Below are positions 22,589-32,593 of a stretch of DNA of 64,000 nucleotides, piece by piece. The notes under the pieces are model-generated. The model worked only from the letters and a program-made list of their open reading frames with translations, did not search any database and was not told the DNA's origin. A program made the translations under genes and the position numbers. The stretch comes from Rhizoctonia solani. Taxonomy: Eukaryota; Basidiomycota; Agaricomycetes; Cantharellales; Ceratobasidiaceae. The first letter of the stretch is position 1. Every line of letters begins with the position of its first letter. The DNA lies in the NCBI RefSeq assembly GCF_016906535.1, contig NC_057372.1, forward strand, positions 2,213,501 to 2,277,500, in the 5' to 3' direction.

Positions 22589-23842
22589 GTGGCAGCCAAC
22601 TCCCAACCACCCACTCGCAAACCATCTCCCACTCCGCGAAACTTGCCCGGAATGGAACCAGAGCCGTCCCTTGGCGCTCTCCTCGAGGCTATCCAAGCCC
22701 TCTCCACACAAGTCGGGTCCCTCCAGGACCAAATCAAATCCCAGGGCGAGCAAATCACCCAGCTTGCTGCCCTATGTAAAGAAACCAACAACATTGTCGG
22801 AGACTCGGCTCAGGGCGGAACCCAAGCCAAGCCTGGCCCAGCGACTGGGCCTACCACTCCTCCTACCCACACAGGAGGAGAAGCCAACACTCCAGGCACG
22901 GTTAGGCCTGGACTCAAAGCCCCTTTCAGGCCATCCAGGGGAACAGGATTCGATTCGGAGGAAGAGGAAGAGCCAAGACGCCCCAAAAAGGAGCCTCAGG
23001 GAACGCCTGCTAGACATTTAGGGTCCCTCACCCCTTTTGACGCAGGGTCTAGCGTGAAGCGGCCCAAGATGGACCTCCCTGACCCCTACAAGGGAGACAC
23101 TAGGGGGCGTAAAGCCACTCAGTGGCTGGATAGGATGATGCTCTGGGTTGCCCTACATAGGGACCAATTTGATGAAGAGGAGCAGATGGTCGTGTGGATT
23201 CTTTACCACATGACAGACAAGGCCGCAGATTGGGCCCTCCCTATCATCGGCACGATCATCAAGGGCAAGGGAAATCCCCCCACCACCATCCAAGCCTTGA
23301 CGGCTAAGTTCAAAGAAGCCTTTGCCGATCCAGACGCAAAGAGGGCAGCCGCCAGGAAGATTGCCGCGCTTACTCAGACAACCACCACGTCTGAGTATGT
23401 CACTGAATTCCGCAACCTCATGGCGGAACTTGACTGGAATACGGAGGCATACATTGCCCAATTCACGCGCGGCCTTCATTGGAAGGTCAAAGAGCTCCTG
23501 TCCACCAAGGACAATATCCCTGACGACGACCTTGAGGCCATATTTGCCGCCTCGGTCAAAATAGACAATATTCGTCGGGAAAACGAGGAGAACCGCCCCA
23601 AAAAGGTTCCCACCAAGGCCCCGGTCACCGCAACCACCTCTACCTCCACCACTACCACCAGGGTCCGCCTATCCAAGGACCCCAATTATGTAACACCGGA
23701 AGAAAGGGATCGCCGCCGCGCGTCTGGCCTCTGCGTCAAGTGCGGTCAAAAGGGGCACGGGATTAAACAGTGTCCCAACGGCTGGAAGGCAACCATCAAA
23801 GAGGTGGCCAAGGTTGCGGAGGACGAGTCGGGAAAAGAGTAG
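22589..23842 (+). CDS. gag: Element D Gag
   Basis: A 417-aa open frame. The start at 22589 (MAANSQPPT) is upstream of a second in-frame Met at 22652 (MEPEPSLGALL) that matches the start of C Gag; either could be used. An N-terminal coiled coil (LSTQVGSLQDQIKSQGEQI) is followed by an acidic patch, the capsid region (TQWLDRMMLWVALHRDQF to ARGLHWKVKELLS-like FTRGLHWKVKELLS) and a zinc knuckle CVKCGQKGHGIKQC. The frame ends SGKE-stop. Confidence 0.93.
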   Translation: MAANSQPPTRKPSPTPRNLPGMEPEPSLGALLEAIQALSTQVGSLQDQIKSQGEQITQLAALCKETNNIVGDSAQGGTQAKPGPATGPTTPPTHTGGEANTPGTVRPGLKAPFRPSRGTGFDSEEEEEPRRPKKEPQGTPARHLGSLTPFDAGSSVKRPKMDLPDPYKGDTRGRKATQWLDRMMLWVALHRDQFDEEEQMVVWILYHMTDKAADWALPIIGTIIKGKGNPPTTIQALTAKFKEAFADPDAKRAAARKIAALTQTTTTSEYVTEFRNLMAELDWNTEAYIAQFTRGLHWKVKELLSTKDNIPDDDLEAIFAASVKIDNIRRENEENRPKKVPTKAPVTATTSTSTTTTRVRLSKDPNYVTPEERDRRRASGLCVKCGQKGHGIKQCPNGWKATIKEVAKVAEDESGKE

Positions 23843-23876
23843 GGCCAAGGAAAGCTGCCAAAACCTTGAGCCCAAA
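23830..23876 (+). promoter_or_regulatory. Predicted -1 ribosomal frameshift site, element D
   Basis: G GGA AAA (23830-23836) lies two codons before the gag stop. Five bases on, GGGCCAAGG can pair with CCTTGAGCCC, giving nine pairs, one bulge and a ~13-nt loop. That is the spacing and stem size expected of a -1 frameshift stimulator. Translation would continue RVGPRKAAK into Pol. Confidence 0.78.
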
Positions 23877-26800
23877 AATAAACGTATCTGATGTATCTTG
23901 TATTGAATTTGTATCTGTGGCTTCTTTAGATTCCAATAAAAAACCACTCCTCTATATCGATTTACACATGAACAAATACTTGGCAGAACCCCTGAAAACC
24001 CTTATAGACTCCGGAGCAACCTCCAACTTTATTTCCCCGAGCATAGTGGAAAAATTAAAAATCCCAAAAACCCTACTTGAAAATCCACGAGTAGTGAGAA
24101 TGTTAGATGGTACTATTTCACAGACTGGTCGCATTTGGCACCAGGTTCACCTCGCGGTCTCGGCCAATGGCCATACCCACTCCATTCCCTTCCTTGTTTG
24201 CCCCATTGGCAACACCCCGGCTATACTAGGCATGACATGGCTCACGGCAGAATCCCCACTCATAGACTGGCAACAGGGTCTTATCACGTTCCCGGAGCAA
24301 GCACAGATTGCCTCGGAAGAAGAAGCAGACCCGGACCCTTTAGCAGACCTCCCCCCTCAATATCATGAGTTTGCTAGAGTATTTGGCAAAGAGGAGTTTA
24401 AGGTCCTCCCTCCACATAGGGAGTACAACATCTCAATTGACCTCATTCCAGATGCCAAACTGTCCCCTGGTCCTATATATGGCATGACTGATGCAGAGTC
24501 CAAGGCGCTCAAACAACACATTGACGAAGAGTTAGCCACGGGGAAGATCCGCCCTAGTACTTCCTCAGCAGGCGCCCCGGTTATGTTTGTAAAAAAGGCC
24601 GATGGATCCCTTCGTCTGGTAGTTGATTATAGGAAGCTGAACGACGTAACCCACAAAAACGTCTACCCCCTCCCAAGGCAAGATGACCTAATGGCTAAAT
24701 TAAGGCACGCCAAGATGTTTACCAAGCTGGATCTACGATGGGGGTATAACAACGTCCGGATCAAAGAGGGAGATGAATGGAAAACGGCCTTCAGGACCAA
24801 ATATGGGTTATTCAAGTATCTAGTCATGCCCTTTGGCCTCACCAATGCCCCCGCAGCGTTCCAACATTTCATGAACAACTTATTTAGGGACCTCATTGAT
24901 GTCACTGTGGTTATATACCTGGATGATATACTAATCTTCTCAGAGAAACCTGAAGACCACCCAACCCATGTCAGGGAGGTCTTATCACGGCTAATGAAGA
25001 ACCAGTTATTCTGCAAACTCTCCAAGTGCCATTTCCATGTCACGACAGTAGATTATCTCGGTATCGTCATCTCCCCAGCAGGGTTTTCTATGGACCAAAA
25101 GAAGATCGAAGCGGTTACAACATGGCCCACTCCCAAAACGGTCAAACAAGTTCAGGCTTTCCTAGGCTTTGTAAACTATCTCAGAAGGTTCATTCCCAAC
25201 TTTAGCTCGGTTGCTTGCCCTCTCCACAACCTTACCAAGAAGGAATCCCTCTGGTCATGGGGCGTTACAGAAGAAGTTGCATTCCAAGAATTGAAGGCAT
25301 TGGTCACAAAATCCCCGGTTCTAATCCATTCCAACCCTAAACTGCCTTACTACCAGGAAACAGATGCGTCAGGAGTAGCCATGGGGGCCATTCTCAGCCA
25401 ACAAGGAGAAGACAACCGTTTACATCCTGTTGCATATATGTCCAAATCTTTTTCAGGGGCCGAGGCTAATTATGACACCCACGACAAGGAACTCCTAGCC
25501 ATAATCAAGGCATTAGAGGAATGGCGGATTTTCCTGGAAGCAACAGATAGGCCAATTCAGGTTTTCACGGACCATAGGAACCTAGAATACTGGATGCAGG
25601 CACGGACTTTCAACCGCAGACACGCACGATGGCGTATTTTCCTGAGCAATTTCAATTTTGAGATCCACTATCGCCCAGGAAAGCAATCAGGGAAACCAGA
25701 CGCGTTATCTAGAAGGTCAGATTATGTAGACACGCCCCCAGAACCAGAGGTCATGTTACCATCGGAAGTCTTTGCCAATACGTCAGAGGAAGAAGTCGAA
25801 ATTGTCACGGAAATTTGCTCTAGACTCAGGGAGGATCCATCACTGGAACCCATCATCCAATTTCTCACAGAAGATGCGGACAATGCACCTCCCTCCATTC
25901 GGAAAGCTTACAGAGACTACGATTGGGAAGAGGACCTCCTATGGTACCGAGGGAAACTAGTTGTCCCAGACTCAGAAACCCTGAAAGAACGGCTGCTGAA
26001 GGAATTCCACGACTCACCACTAGCCGGACACCCAGGTCAACAGAGGACCCTTGAACTTCTAAGTCGCAACTACTGGTGGCCAGGCATGAAATCATCCTCC
26101 AAAGAATGGGTGGAATGCTGCCCCACATGCCAGGCCAACCGCCGAGCCCATGTCCCGGTCATTGCCCTCAAACCTCTGGAAGTTCCCCCCTACCCATTCC
26201 ACACAATTTCCTATGACTTTATCACGGGATTCCCAAAGTCAAACGGCCATGACGCAATCTTGGTAGTCATCGACTCCTTCTCCAAATTCGGGCATTTCAT
26301 CCCAACTACCAAGAAGGTTACATCTAAAGGTCTAGCGGATTTATTCATCTCACATGTGTGGAAACTCCATGGGTTACCAGTCAAAACAATTTCAGACAGG
26401 GGAACTACGTTTACTGGGAAGTTCCTAAGGGCACTCTATCAACGCCTTGGAGTAAAACCAGCCTTTTCATCAGCCTACCACCCAGAATCGGACGGACAAA
26501 CAGAAAGGGTGAACCAGTTCATTGAGTTCTACCTCAGATCATACGTTGCCGCCAACCACTCGGACTGGGCCACCTGGTTGCCACTAGCGGAATATGCCTA
26601 TAATAACGCAAAGCACTCCGCAACCGGAAAAACCCCTTTTGAATTGGTTTATGGAAGAAACCCCATCATGAATCCGTCTAATGTTCCCGCGAATGTCCCA
26701 GAAGCAGACCTTGTAGCCGATACCTTGGCCCAAGAATGGAAGGAAGCAGAGTCAGCACTTAGAATGACGAAAGAACGCATGACCAAAACAACAGGGATGA

Positions 26801-27258
26801 TACCGGAATACTCCATAGGCAAAAAAGTCTGGCTAGATGGAAAGAACATAGAACTTAGGACGAACTCCAATAAGCTAGATCCCAAACAACTAGGTCCATT
26901 CAAGGTTACAGAGAAAATATCCAGCCACGCCTACCGCCTAGAACTACCTGAAACCCTGAAAATCCACGATGTATTCTATGTGGGATTACTATTGAAGGCA
27001 CACGAGTCCCCAAGTCAGCCATTCCCAAGCCGTCCCCCTCCTGAAACAATAGAAGGGGAGGAAGAATACGAAGTGGAACAGATCATTGACTCCAAACGCC
27101 AACAAGGAAAGTGGTTCTACTTGATAAAATGGAAGGGTTACGGGCCGGAGGACAATTCCTGGGAGCCGGAAGAACTGTTGAAACACAGCCAAGAAGAGAT
27201 TAAACATTTTAACCAAGCTAAACTCAGAAAGGCTTGTGACGCCGCCAAGAGCCTTTAA
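23836..27258 (+). CDS. pol: Element D Pol polyprotein (PR-RT-RH-IN-chromodomain), intact
   Basis: About 1140 residues are open from the frameshift site to TAA at 27256-27258. In order: protease [13 protein letters not shown] at ~57; RT with YLDDILIFS at ~360; RNase H TDASGVAMGAILSQ; integrase zinc finger (HDSPLAGHPG...CCPTC) at ~725-767; integrase core with DRGTTFTGKF and ESDGQTERVNQ; and a chromodomain at ~1075-1117 (EYEVEQIID, FYLIKWKGYG, NSWEPEELL). No stop, frameshift or missing catalytic residue was found. The chromodomain is expected to guide integration to methylated-histone chromatin, which would suit the nesting seen here (inference). Confidence 0.95.
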   Translation, partial: RVGPRKAAKTLSPKINVSDVSCIEFVSVASLDSNKKPLLYIDLHMNKYLAEPLKTLIDSGATSNFISPSIVEKLKIPKTLLENPRVVRMLDGTISQTGRIWHQVHLAVSANGHTHSIPFLVCPIGNTPAILGMTWLTAESPLIDWQQGLITFPEQAQIASEEEADPDPLADLPPQYHEFARVFGKEEFKVLPPHREYNISIDLIPDAKLSPGPIYGMTDAESKALKQHIDEELATGKIRPSTSSAGAPVMFVKKADGSLRLVVDYRKLNDVTHKNVYPLPRQDDLMAKLRHAKMFTKLDLRWGYNNVRIKEGDEWKTAFRTKYGLFKYLVMPFGLTNAPAAFQHFMNNLFRDLIDVTVVIYLDDILIFSEKPEDHPTHVREVLSRLMKNQLFCKLSKCHFHVTTVDYLGIVISPAGFSMDQKKIEAVTTWPTPKTVKQVQAFLGFVNYLRRFIPNFSSVACPLHNLTKKESLWSWGVTEEVAFQELKALVTKSPVLIHSNPKLPYYQETDASGVAMGAILSQQGEDNRLHPVAYMSKSFSGAEANYDTHDKELLAIIKALEEWRIFLEATDRPIQVFTDHRNLEYWMQARTFNRRHARWRIFLSNFNFEIHYRPGKQSGKPDALSRRSDYVDTPPEPEVMLPSEVFANTSEEEVEIVTEICSRLREDPSLEPIIQFLTEDADNAPPSIRKAYRDYDWEEDLLWYRGKLVVPDSETLKERLLKEFHDSPLAGHPGQQRTLELLSRNYWWPGMKSSSKEWVECCPTCQANRRAHVPVIALKPLEVPPYPFHTISYDFITGFPKSNGHDAILVVIDSFSKFGHFIPTTKKVTSKGLADLFISHVWKLHGLPVKTISDRGTTFTGKFLRALYQRLGVKPAFSSAYHPESDGQTERVNQFIEFYLRSYVAANHSDWATWLPLAEYAYNNAKHSATGKTPFELVYGRNPIMNPSNVPANVPEADLVADTLAQEWKEAESALRMTKERMTKTTGMIPEYSIGKKVWLDGKNIELRTNSNKLDPKQLGPFKVTEKISSHAYRLELPETLKIHDVFYVGLLLKAHESPSQPFPSRPPPETIEGEEEYEVEQIIDSKRQQGKWFYLIKWKGYGPEDNSWEPEELLKHSQEEIKHFNQAKLRKACDAAKSL

Positions 27259-27269
27259 GGGGGGGGCAA

Positions 27270-27830
27270 TGTTACAATCCCCTAACATATACCGTTGAAC
27301 TCGCACGATTTTTCTCATATTTTTAGTATTTTTACGGACTCAATATCTTTTGTTTTTTGATCACGTGATCTCGGCGCTTATTATGCCGAGATGCCGCGCC
27401 GAGATGCCGTGCCAAGGGCGCTTAGGAGAAATCCACGCTTCTGCGCAGTCCGCAGCACACTTCTCTTTTCACATGTAGGCTTCTATTCACACACGCACAG
27501 ACCACATGTAGTTAGCAGTATTGTCTATATATACAGCAGGAAAATCGCTTGGACACCCCAAGTCAATTTTACCTCGTCTCTTACTCATTAGAGAAGGTAG
27601 CCAGCCAGCTAAGTAGCCGGCCCCTAGTAGTATCAGTTGCTTACCCTTTATATACACCTACCACACCTCCCAGGCCTAAGGCCCCCACGCAGTAGTATAG
27701 AAGTAGCAGACCGTCTTAAACGGTATTAGGATAGCCTTAGTTAGTTAGTTAGTTTACATAAGCTTGTAGTAGTACGGCCTCAAGTGCCCGTCTCCACTAG
27801 CGTGTACCCACATTACAGTGGTGTACAACA
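27270..27830 (+). repeat. 3' LTR of element D
   Basis: A 561-bp LTR nearly identical to 21573-22134. The differences seen are one T fewer in a T run, TCGATC to TTGATC, and TACGACA to TACAACA at the very end. The TSD GTGAC and the resumed RNase H frame of F follow. Confidence 0.95.
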
Positions 27831-29716
27831 GTGACGCCTCTGATTTTGCAACGGGCGCTGTCCTTAATCAAAAGGGCAGTGATGATAAATTACACCCGGT
27901 TGCATTCCTATCAAAATCCCTAGCACCTGCTGAAAGAAACTATGATATCTTTGATAAAGAGTTACTAGCAGTAGTAAGGGCTTTAAAGGAATGGCGTCAC
28001 CTGCTGGAAGGAACAGTAATCCCTGTCAAAATACTGACAGACCATAAAAATCTGGAGTACTTCCAGACAAAAAGGGATCTGAACCAAAGGCAGTTAAGGT
28101 GGATGGGATTTTTGGCAGATTACAACTATAGGATTGTGTATAGGCCGGGCGCACAGAATAGAAAAGCAGATATTCTCTCTCGCCATGAAGACCACAAGTC
28201 TGCGGTTAAAGAGGGGGGTGAAACCCCTGTGCTCATAAGCCCAGAGCTTTTTATTGCAGCTATTCAAACAGATAGTGACCTTAATGATCTAATAAGGGAC
28301 GCTCTGCATGATGATAAAGCTGTATACAAAATCCTTAAATCCTTGGAAGAGGACATACCTGTTAAAGGATGGAAACTTGATAATGGCTTACTCTACTATC
28401 ATGACCAGATTTATGTCCCTAATGAGCCAGAAATCAGGAAAGCCATCTTAGAAAGCAGGCATGATAACCCTTCCACTGGGCACCCAGGACAGTTCAGAAC
28501 CCTAGACCTCCTTTCAAGGGATTACTACTGGTCAGGGATGAAACAATCTGTAACAAAATATGTCCAAGCATGCAATTCATGCATACGTAGCAAACACTCC
28601 AACCGGGCTCCTGAAGGTCTCCTTCAAAACATAGATATACCCAATAAGCCCTGGGAGGAAATAACGTATGACTTGATTGTAGGACTCCCCACCTCAGAAG
28701 GATATGATGCAATATTAACAGTAGTGGACCAATTATCCAAAATGGTTCATTTTATACCAACGCACTCTGATGCTACTGCTGTTGATGTTGCAAACCTCTT
28801 TGTATCCTTTGTGTGGAAGTTACATGGGTTACCCAGGAAAACCATTTCGGACCAAGGCCCCCAATTTAATGCAAAATTCCTGAGACAAGTCTACAAGCGG
28901 TTGGGGATAGAACCACATTTCTCCACTGCATACAGACCACAAGTTGATGGACAAAGTGAACGCTTAAACCAGTTTGTGGAAATTTACCTACGCCACTACA
29001 TCAACTATAGACAAACAGACTGGGTTGCATCACTACCACTTGCGGAATTTGCATACAATAATGGGAAACACTCAGGCTCCAAACACTCTCCCTTCTACAT
29101 GTGCTATGGTTATAATCCAGACTTCACAGTTGGAAACACCAAGGAAAGCCATGTCCCCCAAGCCAACGACCTAGCAGACTTCCTGAAAGAAATCCAAACT
29201 GAAGCAAAAGCTGCTTTAGAAATTGCTGCAAGACAAAATGCGCAATACTATGATTTAAACAGAAGGGAAGCAACCAAGCTGGAAGTTGGTGATAAAGTTT
29301 ATTTGAGTAGTGCCAACATCAAAACTTCAAGGCCTTCCCATAAGCTAGAACATAAGTGATTGGGGCCCTACAAGGTCTTGGAGAAAATTGGCAGGAACTC
29401 TTATAAACTGGATCTCCCTAAATCCATGAAAGTCCATCCTGTCTTCAACATTGCCCTATTACACAAAAAGCCAGTAGACAAGTATGACCGTGATCCAGTC
29501 CCACTCCCCCCAGTTGTCACAGCTGATGGAGAAGAGGAATATACTGTTGAAAGGATCCTAGACTCCAAGAAAGTGGGTTGACAAGTCAAATACTTGGTTA
29601 AATGGAAAGGGTATGGACCAGAGGATAACACATGGGAGCCAAAGGCCCACTTAGCCAATGCCCCTGAAAAATTGGCTAAGTTTCACCGTGAACATCCAGA
29701 GGCAGCTGGACCTTAA
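27831..29716 (+). pseudogene. pol: Element F Pol, second part (RH-IN-chromodomain)
   Basis: The frame resumes with the RNase H motif ASDFATGAVLNQKG. It then gives the integrase zinc finger (HDNPSTGHPG...CNSC), core (DQGPQFNAKF, VDGQSERLNQ) and chromodomain ([24 protein letters not shown]). Two in-frame stops, TGA at 29357-29359 (before LGPYKV) and TGA at 29579-29581 (inside the chromodomain), both fit CGA-to-TGA changes. The gene ends EAAGP-stop at 29716, just before the polypurine tract. Confidence 0.9.
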
Positions 29717-29727
29717 CGGGGGGGAAG

Positions 29728-30263
29728 TGTCATGCCCTAGAGGCGTGACCACCTTAAAATCCACTAAGTCGAAGAAATAGTGAATATATGCGCTATTTTC
29801 ATGAAGATTTATGGATATATGCATCTTTATGCTATTTAGGCGCTGAGCGCTTATTATGTAATCTCATCACATGACCTTTAGTCATGTGATCTTGTTTTCT
29901 TATCTCTGGTCATGTGACCTTATCTTTGTTATGATGTTTGTACATGTATTTACTCTTCCCCTTCTCTGTGAATATATAAGGAGGGTTCTGAGAGCCTTAA
30001 GCCTCAGAACTCGACCTCTTATCCCCATCCAACACTACTACCCTAAGACATACATTTAAGAGTATTGCCTGAGAGCATACCAGTCCCTGTCAAAGGTCCT
30101 TTGCCCAGCTATCTTTATAGCATAGTGCACACTTACTGTATTGGTCTTGTCCAACCCCTTATCTGGCAGTTGCCTTGAGCTCTGTTAGATCCTACTAGCT
30201 GATAAGTCCTATATTAGGCAATAGCTTGTTAGGTTTACCCTGTGGTAGTTGTTGGCTCTGACA
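29728..30263 (+). repeat. 3' LTR of element F
   Basis: A 536-bp LTR matching 17609-18144 except for about one base (GAACTCGACC versus GAACTTGACC). It is followed by the TSD ACATG and by the resumed integrase frame of C. Confidence 0.95.
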
Positions 30264-31168
30264 ACATGTGTGGAAACTCCATGGACTACCAGTCAGAACA
30301 ATATCAGACAGGGGAACCACATTCACAGGGAAGTTCCTAAGGGCGCTCTACCAACGCCTTGGAGTAAAACCATCCTTTTCATCAGCCTACCACCCGGAGT
30401 CCGATGGACAAACAGAGAGGGTGAACCAGTTCATTGAGTTCTACCTAAGGTCATACGTTGCAGCAGACCACTTAGACTGGGCCTCCTGGCTACCATTAGC
30501 AGAATATGCCTACAACAACGCTAAGCACTCCGCCACCGGGAAAACCCCCTTTGAGTTGGTATATGGAAGGAATCCAGTAATGAATCCGTCCAACGTCCCC
30601 GCTAACGTACCAGAAGCCGACCACGTGGCTAATACCTTGGCACAGGAATGGAAGGAAGCAGAATCCGCCCTAAGAATGACAAAGGAAAAAATGGCAGGAA
30701 GCAAGGGAGTGACCCCAGAATACTCCATCGGGGAAGAGGTCTGGCTTGACGCCAAGAATGTGGAAATACGCTCCAACTCCAACAAATTGGACCCCAAACG
30801 CCTAGGACCCTTCAGAATCACTGAGAAAATCTCCAGCCACGCGTACTGCCTGGAACTTCCCAAAACCATGAAGATCCACAATGTATTCTATGTGGGATTA
30901 TTGTCCAAAGTCCACAGGTCCCCAAGCCAACCACTCCCAGAACAACCCCCTCCTGAAACAATAGAAGGGGAAGAGGAGTATGAAGTTGAACAAATCATTG
31001 ACTCCAAACAACAAAAGGGAAAGTGGTTTTACTTGATAAAATGGAAGGGATATGGCCCAGAAGACAATTCATGGGAACCCAAGGAACTGCTGGAACACAG
31101 TCAGGAAGAGATCAAACGCTTCAACCAAGCTAGACTCAGAAAGGCTTGTGACGCCGCCAAGAGCCTTT
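30264..31168 (+). pseudogene. pol: Element C Pol, second part (IN core and chromodomain)
   Basis: This continues C pol after F: WKLHGLPVRTISDRGTTF, the ESDGQTERVNQ motif and a chromodomain (EYEVEQIIDSKQQKGKWFY, IKWKGYG). It is open to KACDAAKSL, where G is inserted within the last sense codons. The stop codon TAA completes at 38066-38068 on the far side of G. Confidence 0.92.
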
Positions 31169-31620
31169 TGTCATGACCATCATTGGCATGACATGATTTT
31201 TTACTATTTTTTCTACCTTTTTTCCGAGATAGTTTCCTTTTTTGGTATATATTTATGACTCATCAAGATCACGTGACATATTTGATATATGATGTGAAAT
31301 TGTAAATGACTCACTGTTTTGTATTGTTGTTTTTGATGTGGCTCTTCTCATGTATTTAAACCAGGTCAAGTCGCCGCTAAAACAGCAAGACTTGACCTCT
31401 TTGTCAATTCACCTTAGCTCTTATACACACCCTTAGCCCAGGCCCCTTGTTGGCCATTAGTGCTCATTACTTAAATTGTTAACCAGGCCGTTGTTGCCCT
31501 CTACCCACCTATCATAACCCCCGGGCCCTAGTCGCCCCTCTACCTGTCTCATAGTCCATTGGTGATAGTGCCACGGACTTTAAGCCCTCTTGAACCATAG
31601 GTCCAAGCTGAGTCGTGACA
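31169..31620 (+). repeat. 5' LTR of element G
   Basis: A 452-bp LTR, TGTCATGACC...GTCGTGACA. Features are GATCACGTGACAT in U3, TATTTAAA as the TATA box, and an inverted repeat AGGTCAAGTC (31363-31372) / GACTTGACCT (31389-31398) across the predicted transcript start. The right arm is the self-primer. Confidence 0.94.
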
Positions 31621-31622
31621 CT

Positions 31623-31634
31623 AGGTCAAGTCTT
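31623..31634 (+). other. Self-complementary primer-binding site, element G
   Basis: AGGTCAAGTCTT, two bases after the LTR, is the exact 12-base complement of AAGACTTGACCT at 31387-31398, ~34 nt after the TATA box. Confidence 0.75.
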
Positions 31635-32002
31635 TCTACTCGTACTCTTGTCAACAAACAAGACCTACGCTTGGATAAGCACCAACGCTTGAAAAGGCAT
31701 CACATCGTAGCCCCTGTGTAATAGTCAAAGACAGGAATACGAGTGCCAGTAAAGCCGCGGGATAGCCCCTTGCTAGCAATCGTCCGCATACCAGGGTGTC
31801 CGCACCTTTAGCCATACGCTGTTAGTCAGCCAACCTTCCGCTTACTAAAACCCTGATTGTTAATCACGCTCGTACACAGCTGTTGATATCAATATAAGGA
31901 TAGTCTAACGCTAGTAGGAAAGCAAACAGTTAGTATTGTAGCGCTATAAATCCGTTATTACCTATCTGATCGAGTACCAATTTATATTGGGAACGCATTC
32001 TA

Positions 32003-32498
32003 GTGTTTGATTTCTTAGACCTCATCCTATTTGCCATCTTTTGGCCTTACTCCGTCGTCACTCGCTACCTTTACCTCGAAAAAACTCTCAACAATATCGA
32101 TCATATACTAGTGGGTCGTATCAATAATCTTGAAGAACACATCGCTTGCATTGAAGAACCCGGGCTACTCCAAACCATTGCCCATATCAAACATCACAAA
32201 TCCTTTGCCGAGCGCCTCAACAACATCTACGAGGCTGATCTTCAAGAACAAAGAATCTTATCTCCAACCTTGAAGCTCACAATTGCGACTTAGCTCTCAC
32301 TATCGAAGAACAAGAAAGGCTTATCGAGGAAAAAGATAGATTATTAGTTGAGAAAGAATTGGAACTGGATAATTTCCATTGTTCCATCCAAGACATTACT
32401 CAGGACGGAAAAGGGCGCATTTATCATTACAAAGAATATGAGTTTTTTGCAGTCTCATATGACAATGCCTGGCTTGGGCGTGATGGGAGAGACTAATT
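32003..32498 (+). pseudogene. Broken coiled-coil leader frame of element G
   Basis: Two frames joined by an indel near 32255-32265 read as one helical, Glu/Lys-rich protein: first RYLYLEKTLNNID and GRINNLEEHIACIEE, then SNLEAHNCDLALTIEEQERL and EEKDRLLVEKELELD. No clear ATG is present; the first frame opens at a GTG. It could be the original N-terminus of G Gag, since related Gag proteins begin with a coiled coil, or a separate leader protein. I do not recognise it. Confidence 0.4.
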
Positions 32499-32593
32499 TG
32501 TCTTCTTCCCAAATCCAATTGGGGTGGTCTGCCCCATCTTCTTGAACTCATACTCCTGCTCCTGCGGTTGAACCGCCACATGTATATTCTCCT

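Larger units (their letters stand above)
21573..27830 (+). mobile_element. Retrotransposon D (Ty3/gypsy chromovirus), complete and youngest
   Basis: D is a 6258-bp element with TSD GTGAC at 21568-21572 and 27831-27835, sitting within the ECDASD codons of F RNase H. The layout is 5' LTR 21573-22134, PBS 22137-22150, leader, gag 22589-23842, pol 23836-27258, polypurine tract and 3' LTR 27270-27830. The LTRs differ by about two CpG transitions and one base in a T run. Both genes are open and all catalytic motifs are present. It is the best candidate here for a recently active copy. Confidence 0.96.
17609..30263 (+). mobile_element. Retrotransposon F (Ty3/gypsy chromovirus), host of D
   Basis: F interrupts the integrase of C, with TSD ACATG at 17604-17608 and 30264-30268. 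Own parts are the 5' LTR 17609-18144, PBS 18147-18157, gag 18578-19912, pol 19891-21572 and 27831-29716, a polypurine tract CGGGGGGGAAG, and the 3' LTR 29728-30263. D splits it at the RNase H catalytic codons. The two 536-bp LTRs differ at about one base, a CpG transition, so the insertion is young even though the coding region already carries several defects. Confidence 0.94.
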
